Source of the DNA: UBA6770 sp965660875
GTDB taxonomy: Bacteria; Bacteroidota; Bacteroidia; Flavobacteriales_G; Salibacteraceae
Direction of reading: 5' to 3'
DNA length: 64,000 bases
Assembly: GCA_965660875.1 (NCBI GenBank)
Contig: CBFIBQ010000012.1
Span: forward strand, 1 to 64,000
In this document: piece by piece, positions 51,275-59,891 of the stretch
How the letters are laid out: each line of letters starts with the position of its first letter
Position numbering within the stretch: the stretch's first letter is position 1
Translations under genes and position numbers: made by a program
The notes under the pieces: generated by a model
What the model was told of the DNA's origin: nothing
The model's input: the letters and a program-made list of their open reading frames with translations, nothing else
Databases searched by the model: none

Positions 51275-54200
51275 CTACTCGTTTACAATCATTTTCATTC
51301 GCTTAAGTTCACTGTTAACTTCAAATTGAACATAATACACTCCAGAGTTCAGCTCTAAGTCAAAGTACTGCTCCGACTGAACTTTTTCCGTTTTGAACAC
51401 CAATGTTCCTTTAGAGTCAAAAACAAAAACTTCTGAGGCAATTTGACCGCTTAAATCCAAAGTAAAGGACCCGCCTTTATTTGGGTTAGGATACAATTTT
51501 ACTGGGATTGTAGATAACTCCCTCAAGCTTACTAATTGATAATCAATACAATTAGCGGTGTCAACGCAACCATTTTCAGTCACAATTACTGTGTACTCAC
51601 CATTTTCTGTTGGCGTGTACGTTTGATTGGTTGCGGAGGGGTCTATTGATTGAGTAGAGTCGCATGGAATCCATTGAAAACCACTGCCCACAGTGTTTGC
51701 AGTTACCAACTCATTGTCTATTATTGAAACTGTGGCATCACTTACCGTGTCAATAGTTAAGTGTAAGGTCACAACAGAATCACATCCAGCTGAATTCGTT
51801 ACTGTAAAAGTAGCAGTAGTATCTGATTCAGTGTAGGTAATTCCATCAATCCAAGTGTAGGTATCACATGCCACAATACTGTCAATTCCCATTGTAGAAT
51901 TATTTATGGTCAGGTTGAGGGTAATCACACTATCGCATCCATTCGCTCCTACTAAAGTATAAGTAGCTGTATTATTTGACATTGTGTAGGTGTTTCCATC
52001 AATCCACGTATACCTGTCACAAGCAACTTGAGTATCAGTCGATGAACTTGAATTGTTTATCGTTAAGTGAAGCGTTATAATACTGTCACAACCTGTTACT
52101 GTAGTTAATGTATCCGTTGCTGTATTGTTTGATGTTGTGTAAGTGTTACCGTCAATCCATGTGTATGTATCGCAGGCTACTATTGTGTCGGTAAAGGCAC
52201 TTGAATTATTGATGGTCAAATGAAGCGTAACAACGCTATCGCAACCGATTGCGTTCATTAACGTATCCTTTGCTGTAGTGTTTGAAGTAGTATAAGTTAC
52301 TCCATCAATCCAAGTGTAACTGTCACATGCTACCACAGTATCCGTTGCCGAATTTGAATTATTAATTGTCAAGTTGAGTGTAACTACGCTATCGCAGCCC
52401 ATTGCGTTCATTAATGTATCCATTGCGGTATTGTTTGAGGTTGTGTACGTAACCCCATCAATCCAAGTATAACTGTCACATGCTACCACAGTATCCGTTG
52501 CTGAACTTGAACTGTTGATGGTTAAATTTAAGGTCACAATACTATCGCAACCATTTACAGTCGTTAGTGTGTCTTTTGAAGTGGTATTGGAAGCTGTGTA
52601 CGTTATTCCGTCAACCCAAGTATATGAATCGCAGGCTACCACTGTGTCCGTTGAACTTGCTGGGTTATAAATGGTAAGGTTTAACGTTACGACGCTATCA
52701 CACCCAGACACGCTCATTAAGGTATCCTTAGCCGTATTATTTGAACTGCTGTAGGTTACACCGTTAATCCAAGTATAAGAACCGCAAGCATTTTTTGTAT
52801 CTGTTGAGCTGATAAGCGAAGGTTCTACAAAATTTACGGTATCACTGACAGTACAACCATTTGCGTCGGTAATCGTTACAGATAAATTTCCAGGAGTTAC
52901 ATCATTGGCTGTAGAAGTAGTATCTCCGTTTGACCATGAATAGGAAAACGGTGAAGATGCATTATAAAATGAAGCTGAGGCTACTCCATTATCTGCACCA
53001 AAGCAAGTAATGTTTGAGTCGATGGATAGGGTAACAGAATCAAGCCCAAAGCACAAGTCTTCGTTGAATTGAATATTGTCAACATACCAACCTTCCCGTG
53101 TTGCTGAACCATCTGAATTTAATCTAAATCGAATAAAAACCTTGCTACCTAGGGAATTATCAATGAGAAATCGCTCATTTTCCCATTCGGAGTTTGTCAT
53201 AGCTGGGGTCGTTGAAGTTCCCCACTTACTGTAAGAGTCTTCATCGAATAACAAGTCTGTACCGTATGAGCTGTTTCCCAAGTATTTGTTTCCAGGAAGT
53301 GCATTCCATGATAAGCCATCGTTCGAATACTCTACAAGGCAATCATCATAACCCCCTTCAGTTTTTGCGATTTGATCAAAACTGAAAATAACAGTTGAGT
53401 AGGTGGAGGTGTTTATGGGTCTTGGTAGAAACAGGATGTTATCTTCATTATTACCATATTCATTAATTGCCGCCAAACTTCCTTCAGAAGCAAGATTACT
53501 AGTTGTGTCCCAGATTGATGTATTTGTACTCGAATTCACAAAATCTTCCAGATTAACTTCAAAAGATGTTGTGTCGTCTAATACTAAATCTGTTCCGGCT
53601 ATAAATATACTTGCCGGTCCGTAAAACCCAGAATTTCCATTTGGACAAGAATCCTGATAGTAAACATCGTAAAATCCTGACGATAAACCTGTTAAATTGT
53701 AACTACCTCCTGTTGTCGATAAACCACGAATTATTGTTGCGGAACTGAGCGGGTTTCCTTGATTGGTATACGCTAGATTCATATAGCCTGAAGTAGAATC
53801 ACTCGCCGAAAAATTGATAACTGCCGAATTGCTCGTGATATTAGTTATTGAATCCAAAGAGCCAAATGGACATGGTGGTGCAGCACCTACGTAAATATTA
53901 TCTAAAGCCATATCCTGGTTAAATGTAAACGTACCTGTACCGCCAGAATTAGAGCCGCCTTCGTGCCCTACAAAACGAAATTGTAGACTGTCTGTGCTGA
54001 ATTTGTAAGTTGAAACGTCAACTAAAAATGGTGTCCAACCGCTAACTACAGAGTCTCTTATTATGGTAACCCATGAGCTGCCATTCCAATAGTCCACCCA
54101 AAACTGATTTAGTGGAGTAAACCCGTTATCATCTGTTTCACTAAAGTAATCAAAGGATAATACTATCGTAGATAACCCTGATGCATCAATAACAGGAGTT

Positions 54201-55285
54201 ACCAAGGCTGTTGTATCGGGGTCATCAGAAAAGTCTAAGTTCGCGTATTCACCCGTATTTCCATCCGCATCAGGTATTACAGTCGAGGTAGACCCTCTGT
54301 CCACTAGTTGACCATATTCCCATGAGTCAGATGAGGGGGAAGAGTCTGTCCAACCTGAAGGTCTGCTGCTTCCTTTAAACGGTTCAAATAATAAAGTATT
54401 TGCGTCTTTTCCTGTAATAGCAGTAGTTGTGCTGTGAAACGCTGAATTTCCATTTGCACAAGAATCTTGTATCATAATTTCATAAGACGTAATAGGGTCT
54501 AATCCCGTTATGGTATAAGAACCGCTTGTAGTGCTTATTCCTTTCACTACCTGCGTTAAACCACCAGACTTTTGATAGGACAAGTTTAAAAACCCTGAAC
54601 TTGAGTCACTGGGCGAAAAGAACACCTGCATTGAGCTTGCTGTAATATTAGCAATCGAATCAATTTCACCTGTTGGACAAGATGGTGCTTTACCCACATA
54701 GATTTGATCTAATGCCATGTCTTGACTAAAGGTATTTGATCCTGTTCCTCCAGAGTTGGTACCACCTTCGTGAGCACCAAACCTAAAGCGTGCACTATCT
54801 CCACTCGAGTAGGTATAGGAGGAAAGTGTATAGCGATACTCTTTCCAACCGCCATTGGTAGAATCTGTCATAATACCAACCCAAGTAGAACCGTTCCAAT
54901 AATCAACATAAAATTGATTTAACGGACTGAAAGCAGTTGATGTCGTTTGGCTATTGTACCAGAAAGAAAGAATTCCTCCACTTAAGTGTCCAACACTTAA
55001 AACTGGAGTTACCATTGCTGTAGAATCGGGGTCGTCACTGAAATCAACATTTGCATAATTTCCAGAATTACCAGATGGGTCGTTTATTGTGCTTGTTGAG
55101 CCAAAGTTTACAGCACTACAGAATTCCCATGCGTCACTAGATGGGGATGTTTGTGTCCAATTGGTTGGCAAAGCACAAACCGAAAAGTCTTCATAGACTA
55201 CAGTGTCACTTTGGGCGAGTACGGGGTTGTAAAATTGGCTGAGTAAAATAGTTGCTAATAGGCATTTAAAGTAATGTTTAATCAT
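51275..55285 (-). CDS. Large secreted T9SS type A protein with jelly-roll domains and seven 51-residue repeats
   Basis: A 1336-residue protein with a signal peptide (KCLLATILLSQFYNPVLAQ). Two MAM/jelly-roll ('choice-of-anchor J') domains at about 28-200 and 295-465 share FSVCALPTNWTQTSPSSDAW-like starts and FSQDMALDQIYVG-like ends, each followed by a fibronectin-like beta domain. A third jelly-roll domain follows (FLIDNSLGSKVFIRFRLNSD). A SprB-like repeat near 760-820 (ITCFGADNGVASASF, SWSNGDTTSTANDVTPGNLS) comes before seven 51-residue repeats (about 826-1181) of the form TDTVVACDSYTWIDGVTYT followed by GCDSVVTLNLTINNS. The end is a sorting domain (VKLYPNPNKGGSFTLDLSG, GVYYVQFEVNSELKRMKMIV). 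It is probably a surface adhesin or matrix protein. Confidence 0.88.
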   Translation of the reverse strand: MIKHYFKCLLATILLSQFYNPVLAQSDTVVYEDFSVCALPTNWTQTSPSSDAWEFCSAVNFGSTSTINDPSGNSGNYANVDFSDDPDSTAMVTPVLSVGHLSGGILSFWYNSQTTSTAFSPLNQFYVDYWNGSTWVGIMTDSTNGGWKEYRYTLSSYTYSSGDSARFRFGAHEGGTNSGGTGSNTFSQDMALDQIYVGKAPSCPTGEIDSIANITASSMQVFFSPSDSSSGFLNLSYQKSGGLTQVVKGISTTSGSYTITGLDPITSYEIMIQDSCANGNSAFHSTTTAITGKDANTLLFEPFKGSSRPSGWTDSSPSSDSWEYGQLVDRGSTSTVIPDADGNTGEYANLDFSDDPDTTALVTPVIDASGLSTIVLSFDYFSETDDNGFTPLNQFWVDYWNGSSWVTIIRDSVVSGWTPFLVDVSTYKFSTDSLQFRFVGHEGGSNSGGTGTFTFNQDMALDNIYVGAAPPCPFGSLDSITNITSNSAVINFSASDSTSGYMNLAYTNQGNPLSSATIIRGLSTTGGSYNLTGLSSGFYDVYYQDSCPNGNSGFYGPASIFIAGTDLVLDDTTSFEVNLEDFVNSSTNTSIWDTTSNLASEGSLAAINEYGNNEDNILFLPRPINTSTYSTVIFSFDQIAKTEGGYDDCLVEYSNDGLSWNALPGNKYLGNSSYGTDLLFDEDSYSKWGTSTTPAMTNSEWENERFLIDNSLGSKVFIRFRLNSDGSATREGWYVDNIQFNEDLCFGLDSVTLSIDSNITCFGADNGVASASFYNASSPFSYSWSNGDTTSTANDVTPGNLSVTITDANGCTVSDTVNFVEPSLISSTDTKNACGSYTWINGVTYSSSNNTAKDTLMSVSGCDSVVTLNLTIYNPASSTDTVVACDSYTWVDGITYTASNTTSKDTLTTVNGCDSIVTLNLTINSSSSATDTVVACDSYTWIDGVTYTTSNNTAMDTLMNAMGCDSVVTLNLTINNSNSATDTVVACDSYTWIDGVTYTTSNTTAKDTLMNAIGCDSVVTLHLTINNSSAFTDTIVACDTYTWIDGNTYTTSNNTATDTLTTVTGCDSIITLHLTINNSSSSTDTQVACDRYTWIDGNTYTMSNNTATYTLVGANGCDSVITLNLTINNSTMGIDSIVACDTYTWIDGITYTESDTTATFTVTNSAGCDSVVTLHLTIDTVSDATVSIIDNELVTANTVGSGFQWIPCDSTQSIDPSATNQTYTPTENGEYTVIVTENGCVDTANCIDYQLVSLRELSTIPVKLYPNPNKGGSFTLDLSGQIASEVFVFDSKGTLVFKTEKVQSEQYFDLELNSGVYYVQFEVNSELKRMKMIVNE
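51740..52810 (-). repeat. Seven tandem 153-base coding repeats
   Basis: Seven head-to-tail units of about 153 bases (51 codons), with boundaries approximate. Each unit keeps a Cys pair (VACDSYTW and GCDSVVTL), suggesting one disulphide per unit. Repeats 3 and 4 are nearly identical at protein level, while 1 and 7 at the edges are the most diverged. This is the pattern expected from unequal crossing-over. Confidence 0.85.
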
Positions 55286-55548
55286 AGTTGCGTTTGTTTT
55301 GTTTTAAAATTTCTGGATACGAATGACCGAACTATAATTTGAAGAGCAATGGCGTTTAACATGATTTTATAGAACTTAACGGCAAACCCCAGCTCGTGCA
55401 CGAAACCTTTCGTGTGGTTTAATCAGCTGAGCAGCAGCTGAAAGAAATATTAGTTTTGAATAACCAATGAGCAAAAATTATAAGTTCAATATCCTAAAAG
55501 GTTTTCGCGAGCGAGCGGGGGTACTGATTTGCAGAAACACTTACGATA
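55286..55548. other. Intergenic region with small hairpins
   Basis: 263 bases without a gene. Two short perfect inverted repeats are visible: CACGAAA-CC-TTTCGTG at 55399-55414 and CAGCTG-AGCAG-CAGCTG at 55424-55440. Neither has a following T-run. The promoter of the large T9SS gene should lie here, but no perfect TAnnTTTG was found. Confidence 0.4.
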
Positions 55549-56244
55549 TTAAAAACATACGCCAAGCTTTGGAACCCAATATACTAAACGATAGGCTGTT
55601 CCTTTCAATGGGCTTATACTGGATTTGAAATCAACTCCTAAATAAAAGCCAAAGTTTTCTTCTAAATAAATCAAGTATTCGGTGGTGCATCCATAAAGAA
55701 TTCCCACGCTTGGAGGTGGGTAAGTGCTGCCTGATTTTTCAGAGAAGCTAAATGGATTTATGGATACAAAAGACACACCTCCGGGTCGAAATAGGTAGGG
55801 GCCAACATCTATAGAGAATGTATGTAGTCCGTGTTTCTTTTTGCCGCTTCGAGCGGTAAATCCCCACCGACCATAAATGGAACCACCGGTATGCCATTTT
55901 TCGCCTGAGACAGTGGTGTTATTACCTTGTAAAGACTTAGAAATGTGGCCAACTTTGGATTGAGCATTAAGTGTAAAAAAATTAAACGACCCATTTACAC
56001 CAGCAGCCATGCTAAAATTACTTTCTCTTTTGAAAGCACCAAAATAGCCGAATTGAATGTTTAAACCATTTTCTGCATGGCCGTGATTAAAGTTTGAAGT
56101 ACTGTTAAAGTCGCCAAGGGAATAGTTTATACCAAATGTAAATTGCCAAAGCCTGTTTTTACTTTTAAAAGCAGTAGTATCTCCAGTTTGCGCGAAGGAC
56201 AATTGAACAATAAACAGAAGCAGAATTACAGCGGAAAATTTCAA
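55549..56244 (-). CDS. Exported protein, probably a small outer-membrane beta-barrel
   Basis: A 231-residue protein with a signal peptide (SAVILLLFIVQLSFAQ). The mature part alternates hydrophobic and polar residues in repeated strands ending in aromatic residues (WQFTFGINYSLGDF, NIQFGYFGAF, FYLGVDFKS), with the final residue Phe as in many outer-membrane barrels. Two Cys occur near the C-terminus. No specific family is recognised. It follows the lipoprotein gene at 56256 by 11 bases. Confidence 0.7.
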   Translation of the reverse strand: MKFSAVILLLFIVQLSFAQTGDTTAFKSKNRLWQFTFGINYSLGDFNSTSNFNHGHAENGLNIQFGYFGAFKRESNFSMAAGVNGSFNFFTLNAQSKVGHISKSLQGNNTTVSGEKWHTGGSIYGRWGFTARSGKKKHGLHTFSIDVGPYLFRPGGVSFVSINPFSFSEKSGSTYPPPSVGILYGCTTEYLIYLEENFGFYLGVDFKSSISPLKGTAYRLVYWVPKLGVCF

Positions 56245-56255
56245 AATGCTAAAAA

Positions 56256-56699
56256 TTAAGGGAAGTCTATGTCAATTGCGTTGCATTGAACTGTGTTCGA
56301 GACTGGGATATTCCTTGTTGTGTCCGAACCTTTTACAATTAGCGTATAATCTCCCACTGGCTTTTCAACGGTCAATCCAAATGGATCGCTGCAATTGGGT
56401 TGATTGAAACCAAAGCTAAAAGGTAAACCACCAAAGCCAAGTGCTCCTCCAGAAGGATTTAGAGTAGGCGTAATAGTCCCGATGAATTTCTCATTTATGA
56501 ATAAATCCAGCTCCTCGTTTGAAAGACTGGCATAAAAAATCATTGAACCTAAGAGGATACAAGAACCGTCGTCAACGGCCGCTTCAGGGTCATAGTTTTC
56601 GGCAAAATACTCCGTGCAGCCACTCTTTTTAGTACACGCGTTTAGTGTTAAAACTAAAGCGAATAACATGAAGAATGTGCTGTTTTTCAATTGACTCAA
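56256..56699 (-). CDS. Small lipoprotein with a GC..NYDPEA.DDGSC motif
   Basis: A 147-residue protein. The lipobox LNAC gives a lipidated Cys22. The motif GCTEYFAENYDPEAAVDDGS followed by C is a well-known short module in secreted Bacteroidota proteins, with two Cys that may bond. The rest is beta-rich (FYASLSNEELDLFINEKFIG). It lies 11 bases before the outer-membrane-like gene, so both are probably co-expressed. Confidence 0.75.
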   Translation of the reverse strand: MSQLKNSTFFMLFALVLTLNACTKKSGCTEYFAENYDPEAAVDDGSCILLGSMIFYASLSNEELDLFINEKFIGTITPTLNPSGGALGFGGLPFSFGFNQPNCSDPFGLTVEKPVGDYTLIVKGSDTTRNIPVSNTVQCNAIDIDFP

Positions 56700-56804
56700 A
56701 GTATTGTGAACAATAAAGGTTACCTAGGAAACGACGATGAGGTAAAAGTAAAAAAATACCTTACAAAAGATTTTTTTAGAAGGCATTATATCAATTGAAT
56801 GCTC

Positions 56805-58079
56805 CTACACTTTGGGGTCAACGAAGGTATACGCTTTTCCTGTTTTTCCTGCCCTTCCTGTTCTGCCAATACGATGAATGTAACTGTCAAACGTCATTGG
56901 CAATTGATAGTTAATGACGTGTGTAACGTCCGAAACATCTAATCCTCGGGCAGCTACATCTGTAGCAACTAACACGCGTACTTTTCCTTGTTTGAATCTA
57001 TTCAGCGCATTTTGACGCGCATTTTGTGTCTTGTTTCCATGGATTTCATCTGCTTTTATTCCTTTTTTGTTGAGCATTGCAGTCAGTTTTTTTACACGGA
57101 ATTTAGCTTCTTCAAAAATCAGTAGCTTATCCATATTCTGCTCTTCCATTAAGTCGAGAAGAATATCGAATTTGTTTTCTCCTTCTTTTATTCGCACTAC
57201 TTCTTGATCGATATGATCACCAGTGGTTTCACCATTACTAACCTTCACGGTTATTGGGTTCGTTAAAATGTCATTTATAAAGCCCTGTTGCTTTTTGTCT
57301 AAGGTAGCGGAGAAGAGTAGGGTATGTTTTCTACTTTTCATGAGCTGCAAGGTTTTCTTCACATCGTTAATGAAACCCATATCCAACATGCGATCGAATT
57401 CATCCAAAACCAAGGTATGTACATTGCTTAATTTAAAAGCTTTTCGGCTCTCTAAGTCCAATAATCTTCCTGGAGTGGCGATAATTACATGCGGCGTACG
57501 TCTTAAATTTCTGAAATCGGAATTGATATTGGTGCCGCCAATAAAGCAGGAGCTGTATAGGTTTAACCCTTTCGTCATGCTTTTAAACTCATCTTGAATT
57601 TGAGTAGCCAACTCTCGAGTTGGAGCCATTACCAGTGCGTAGGTTTTATTTTTAATTGGGTTTTGAAGCATCTGCTCAATAATTGGAATTAAAAACGCAC
57701 CCGTTTTGCCGGTTCCCGTTTGAGCAATGCCCAACAAATCTCTTCCTTCAAGCAAGGATTCAATGGTACGGTCTTGAATTTCTGATGGGCGTTCAAAGCC
57801 TTTTTGAGCAAGCAACTGTTTCAGCTTGTCGTTAATTGGCATTTCGTCAAAAGATCGTTCTGCTCGAAACACTTTGACTTCTTTTTCTACCGCTTTTTTT
57901 GATAGTAAATTAGGGTCGAGGTTGGAAACTTGTTTTGCTTTTTTAGGTCGATTTCTGCGATCTTTTTTAAAGCCAGGTTTGTTGTTGTTTCCTGAACCGC
58001 GAAATCGGTTTCCACTTGGTTTTTTATTGTCAGAATTGTTTGATCGATTGTTTTTTGGTTTTCTTGTTGTAGTATTCAT
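56805..58079 (-). CDS. DEAD-box RNA helicase (RhlE-like) with a DEFD motif II
   Basis: A 424-residue ATP-dependent RNA helicase. A basic low-complexity N-terminal tail (residues 1-55, NNRSNNSDNKKPSGNRFRG) is followed by motif Q (GFERPSEIQDRTI), I (AQTGTGKTGAF), Ia (APTRELATQI), Ib (TPGRLLDL), II (LVLDEFDRMLDMGF), III (LLFSATLDK), V (RVLVATDVAARGLDVSDVTH) and VI (YIHRIGRTGRAGKTGKAY). Motif II reads DEFD rather than DEAD: the metal-binding and catalytic D and E are kept. The protein ends soon after motif VI, without the C-terminal extension of larger RhlE proteins. A leader of about 200 bases precedes it. Confidence 0.94.
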   Translation of the reverse strand: MNTTTRKPKNNRSNNSDNKKPSGNRFRGSGNNNKPGFKKDRRNRPKKAKQVSNLDPNLLSKKAVEKEVKVFRAERSFDEMPINDKLKQLLAQKGFERPSEIQDRTIESLLEGRDLLGIAQTGTGKTGAFLIPIIEQMLQNPIKNKTYALVMAPTRELATQIQDEFKSMTKGLNLYSSCFIGGTNINSDFRNLRRTPHVIIATPGRLLDLESRKAFKLSNVHTLVLDEFDRMLDMGFINDVKKTLQLMKSRKHTLLFSATLDKKQQGFINDILTNPITVKVSNGETTGDHIDQEVVRIKEGENKFDILLDLMEEQNMDKLLIFEEAKFRVKKLTAMLNKKGIKADEIHGNKTQNARQNALNRFKQGKVRVLVATDVAARGLDVSDVTHVINYQLPMTFDSYIHRIGRTGRAGKTGKAYTFVDPKV

Positions 58080-58395
58080 ATATAATTTGCTCCAAGCTAT
58101 AGTAAGCTTGAATTTTGTTTGTTTGAAGAGATACTGCGCTGTATCAATTCGATAATAAAGTTTTTTGATTTTTGTACTGAAACGTTCTCTTAACTGCGCT
58201 AGGCTTTTGATCGTTTCTTTTTCCCTTTTCCGAACGGTCGTTTTATGTTCTTAGGGTTTTCAGTTTGTTTTCTGAGCCACAAAGATAGGCTTTAAAGCAT
58301 AGCAAAATGAAATAATCACCCAATTGACTGAGAAGAACAAAAATATACGGCGAAATGTATAGAGGTAGTTACCTTTACCGTTAAATAAAAAGCGC
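58080..58395. other. Divergent intergenic region with a long leader of the DEAD-box gene
   Basis: 316 bases without a long gene. A promoter for the helicase lies at 58280-58306, giving a leader of about 200 bases. An unusual minus-strand frame at 58199-58282 (TTG start) encodes 27 residues ending KRPFGKGKKKRSKA, but its start overlaps the -7 element. AAGCTTACTATAGCTT near the helicase start is a short imperfect palindrome. Towards 58390 the sequence is AT-rich with TACCTTTA, a weak promoter match for the dehydrogenase gene. Confidence 0.5.
58280..58306 (-). promoter_or_regulatory. Promoter of the DEAD-box helicase gene: TTTG and TATCTTTG
   Basis: On the minus strand TTTG at 58303-58306 is followed after 15 bases by a perfect TATCTTTG at 58280-58287. 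The helicase start lies about 200 bases downstream, so the transcript has an unusually long leader. Confidence 0.55.
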
Positions 58396-58401
58396 TTGAT
58401 G

Positions 58402-59790
58402 ATGAAAAAAATAATCACTCTTTTAGTAGCCTCGAGTTTTGTGCTGGGTATTTCAGCTCAAAGTACGATAACCTTGGATAGTACCGAATTGGAAACGCGA
58501 GTAGTAAAGGACTCGTTGGATATTCCTTGGGAAATATTATGGGGCCCAGACGACCACATTTGGGTTACCGAGCGCTTTGGCAGAGTGAGTAGGGTTGATC
58601 CAGCTTCTGGAACTCAGCAAAAACTTTTGGATATTTCTGGGAGTGTTTATGAGCGATCGGAGGCGGGAATGTTAGGCATGGTGTTACACCCCGACTTTGC
58701 AAATACACCTCATGTGTTCATTGCCTATACCTATCTTTCTGGAAACAATATAAGGGAGCGCTTGGTGAAATTTAATTACAACGGCAGCCAACTGACCCCT
58801 GTGGACACCCTAATAGAAAATATCATTGGAAATACCACTCATATTGGTAGTAGATTAATCATACTGCCAGACAATACAATGCTCATGACGACGGGAGATG
58901 CTCAAAATAGGAATTTATCGCAGGATAGAAATTCAGTAGTAGGTAAGGTCTTAAGAATGCACCTTGATGGTTCTGTACCAAACGACAATCCTACTGCTGG
59001 AAGCCTCGTTTGGTCCACGGGACATAGAAATGCTCAAGGACTGTGGAGGGCGCCAAATGGAATTATTTACAGTTCGGAACACGGCCCAACTACTGATGAC
59101 GAATTGAACGTATTAGTTTCGGACAGAAACTACGGTTGGCCAGATGTGGCGGGGTTTTGCGATTCACCTCCAGAGAATGCATTTTGCACGGCAAATAATG
59201 TAAAAGAGCCATTAGCTGCTTGGACTCCAACCATTGCGCCTTCTGATATCATTTGGTACGATCATGAGGCCATTCCAGAATGGAAGAATAAGCTTTTGAT
59301 GACTGTGCTTAAGGACAAAAGTTTGATTGCGTTTGAGTTCAATGTAGCAGGCGATCAAGTAGTTCAGGAAACTACATACTTAAAAGACGAATTCGGAAGA
59401 TTGAGGGATATATGTGTCTCTCCCGATGGTAAAATCTATTTGGCTACCAATGGTGCTTCATGGAGTAATAACCAGCCGTTTACGCACTCTATTATAGAGC
59501 TGAGTTCAACTCGAGAAGTAGAGGAGAGCAATGCAATAATTGAGCAGAGCACTAACTTTGAATTTCAAATTGCGCCAAATCCAGTAAATGCCGGTGAAGC
59601 GATTCGAGTAAAATATAGCGGCGAGCAATCGGCGCAGCTGCTTATATTCGATTTACTGGGGCAACCGGTGGTTTCTAAATCAATCGCACCTGAAATGGAC
59701 TCAGTAATTGAATTACCTCAAGGATTTTATGTTTGGGTTTTACAAAGCAGCGAACAAACTGTAGAAACGGGAAGAATAGTCGTGCACTAA
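58402..59790 (+). CDS. PQQ-type glucose/sorbosone dehydrogenase with a T9SS type A sorting domain
   Basis: A 462-residue protein, signal peptide IITLLVASSFVLGISAQ. The six-bladed beta-propeller of soluble quinoprotein sugar dehydrogenases is recognisable from IPWEILWGPDDHIWVTERFG, AGMLGMVLHPDFANTPHVF, GHRNAQGLWRAPNGIIYSSE and HGPTTDDELNVLVSDRNYGWP. The His and Arg/Asn in the GHRNAQGL and EHGP segments are the family's cofactor-pocket residues. The enzyme would oxidise sugars outside the cell if PQQ is supplied. The final 75 residues form a sorting domain (FQIAPNPVNAGEAIRVKYSG, LLIFDLLGQPVVSKSI). Any of three adjacent starts (TTG, ATG, ATG) is possible. Confidence 0.9.
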   Translation: MKKIITLLVASSFVLGISAQSTITLDSTELETRVVKDSLDIPWEILWGPDDHIWVTERFGRVSRVDPASGTQQKLLDISGSVYERSEAGMLGMVLHPDFANTPHVFIAYTYLSGNNIRERLVKFNYNGSQLTPVDTLIENIIGNTTHIGSRLIILPDNTMLMTTGDAQNRNLSQDRNSVVGKVLRMHLDGSVPNDNPTAGSLVWSTGHRNAQGLWRAPNGIIYSSEHGPTTDDELNVLVSDRNYGWPDVAGFCDSPPENAFCTANNVKEPLAAWTPTIAPSDIIWYDHEAIPEWKNKLLMTVLKDKSLIAFEFNVAGDQVVQETTYLKDEFGRLRDICVSPDGKIYLATNGASWSNNQPFTHSIIELSSTREVEESNAIIEQSTNFEFQIAPNPVNAGEAIRVKYSGEQSAQLLIFDLLGQPVVSKSIAPEMDSVIELPQGFYVWVLQSSEQTVETGRIVVH

Positions 59791-59854
59791 TTGTTGACCT
59801 GAATTTACTGGCTACACACTTTGGCGGGCTTTAGGGTTTAAGCGCTCTTTGTCC

Positions 59855-59862
59855 TATGTTTG
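59855..59862 (+). promoter_or_regulatory. Promoter -7 element (TATGTTTG) of the class A PBP gene
   Basis: A perfect TAnnTTTG 29 bases upstream of the TTG start of the PBP gene. No -33 TTG at the ideal distance. Confidence 0.45.
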
Positions 59863-59891
59863 GGTTTCAATTGTATAATTATTGAAGACCC

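Noticed and set aside
51740..52810. Regularly spaced repeats that could suggest a CRISPR array
   Set aside because: The period is 153 bases without unique spacers, and the repeats are in frame and encode a disulphide-bearing protein unit.
55399..55440. Two small hairpins near the large T9SS gene as terminators or a riboswitch
   Set aside because: No following T-run and no recognised aptamer pattern; probably chance or minor structures.
58199..58282. 27-codon TTG frame ending KRPFGKGKKKRSKA as a gene
   Set aside because: Its start codon is part of the predicted -7 promoter element and would not be in the transcript. Kept only as an observation.
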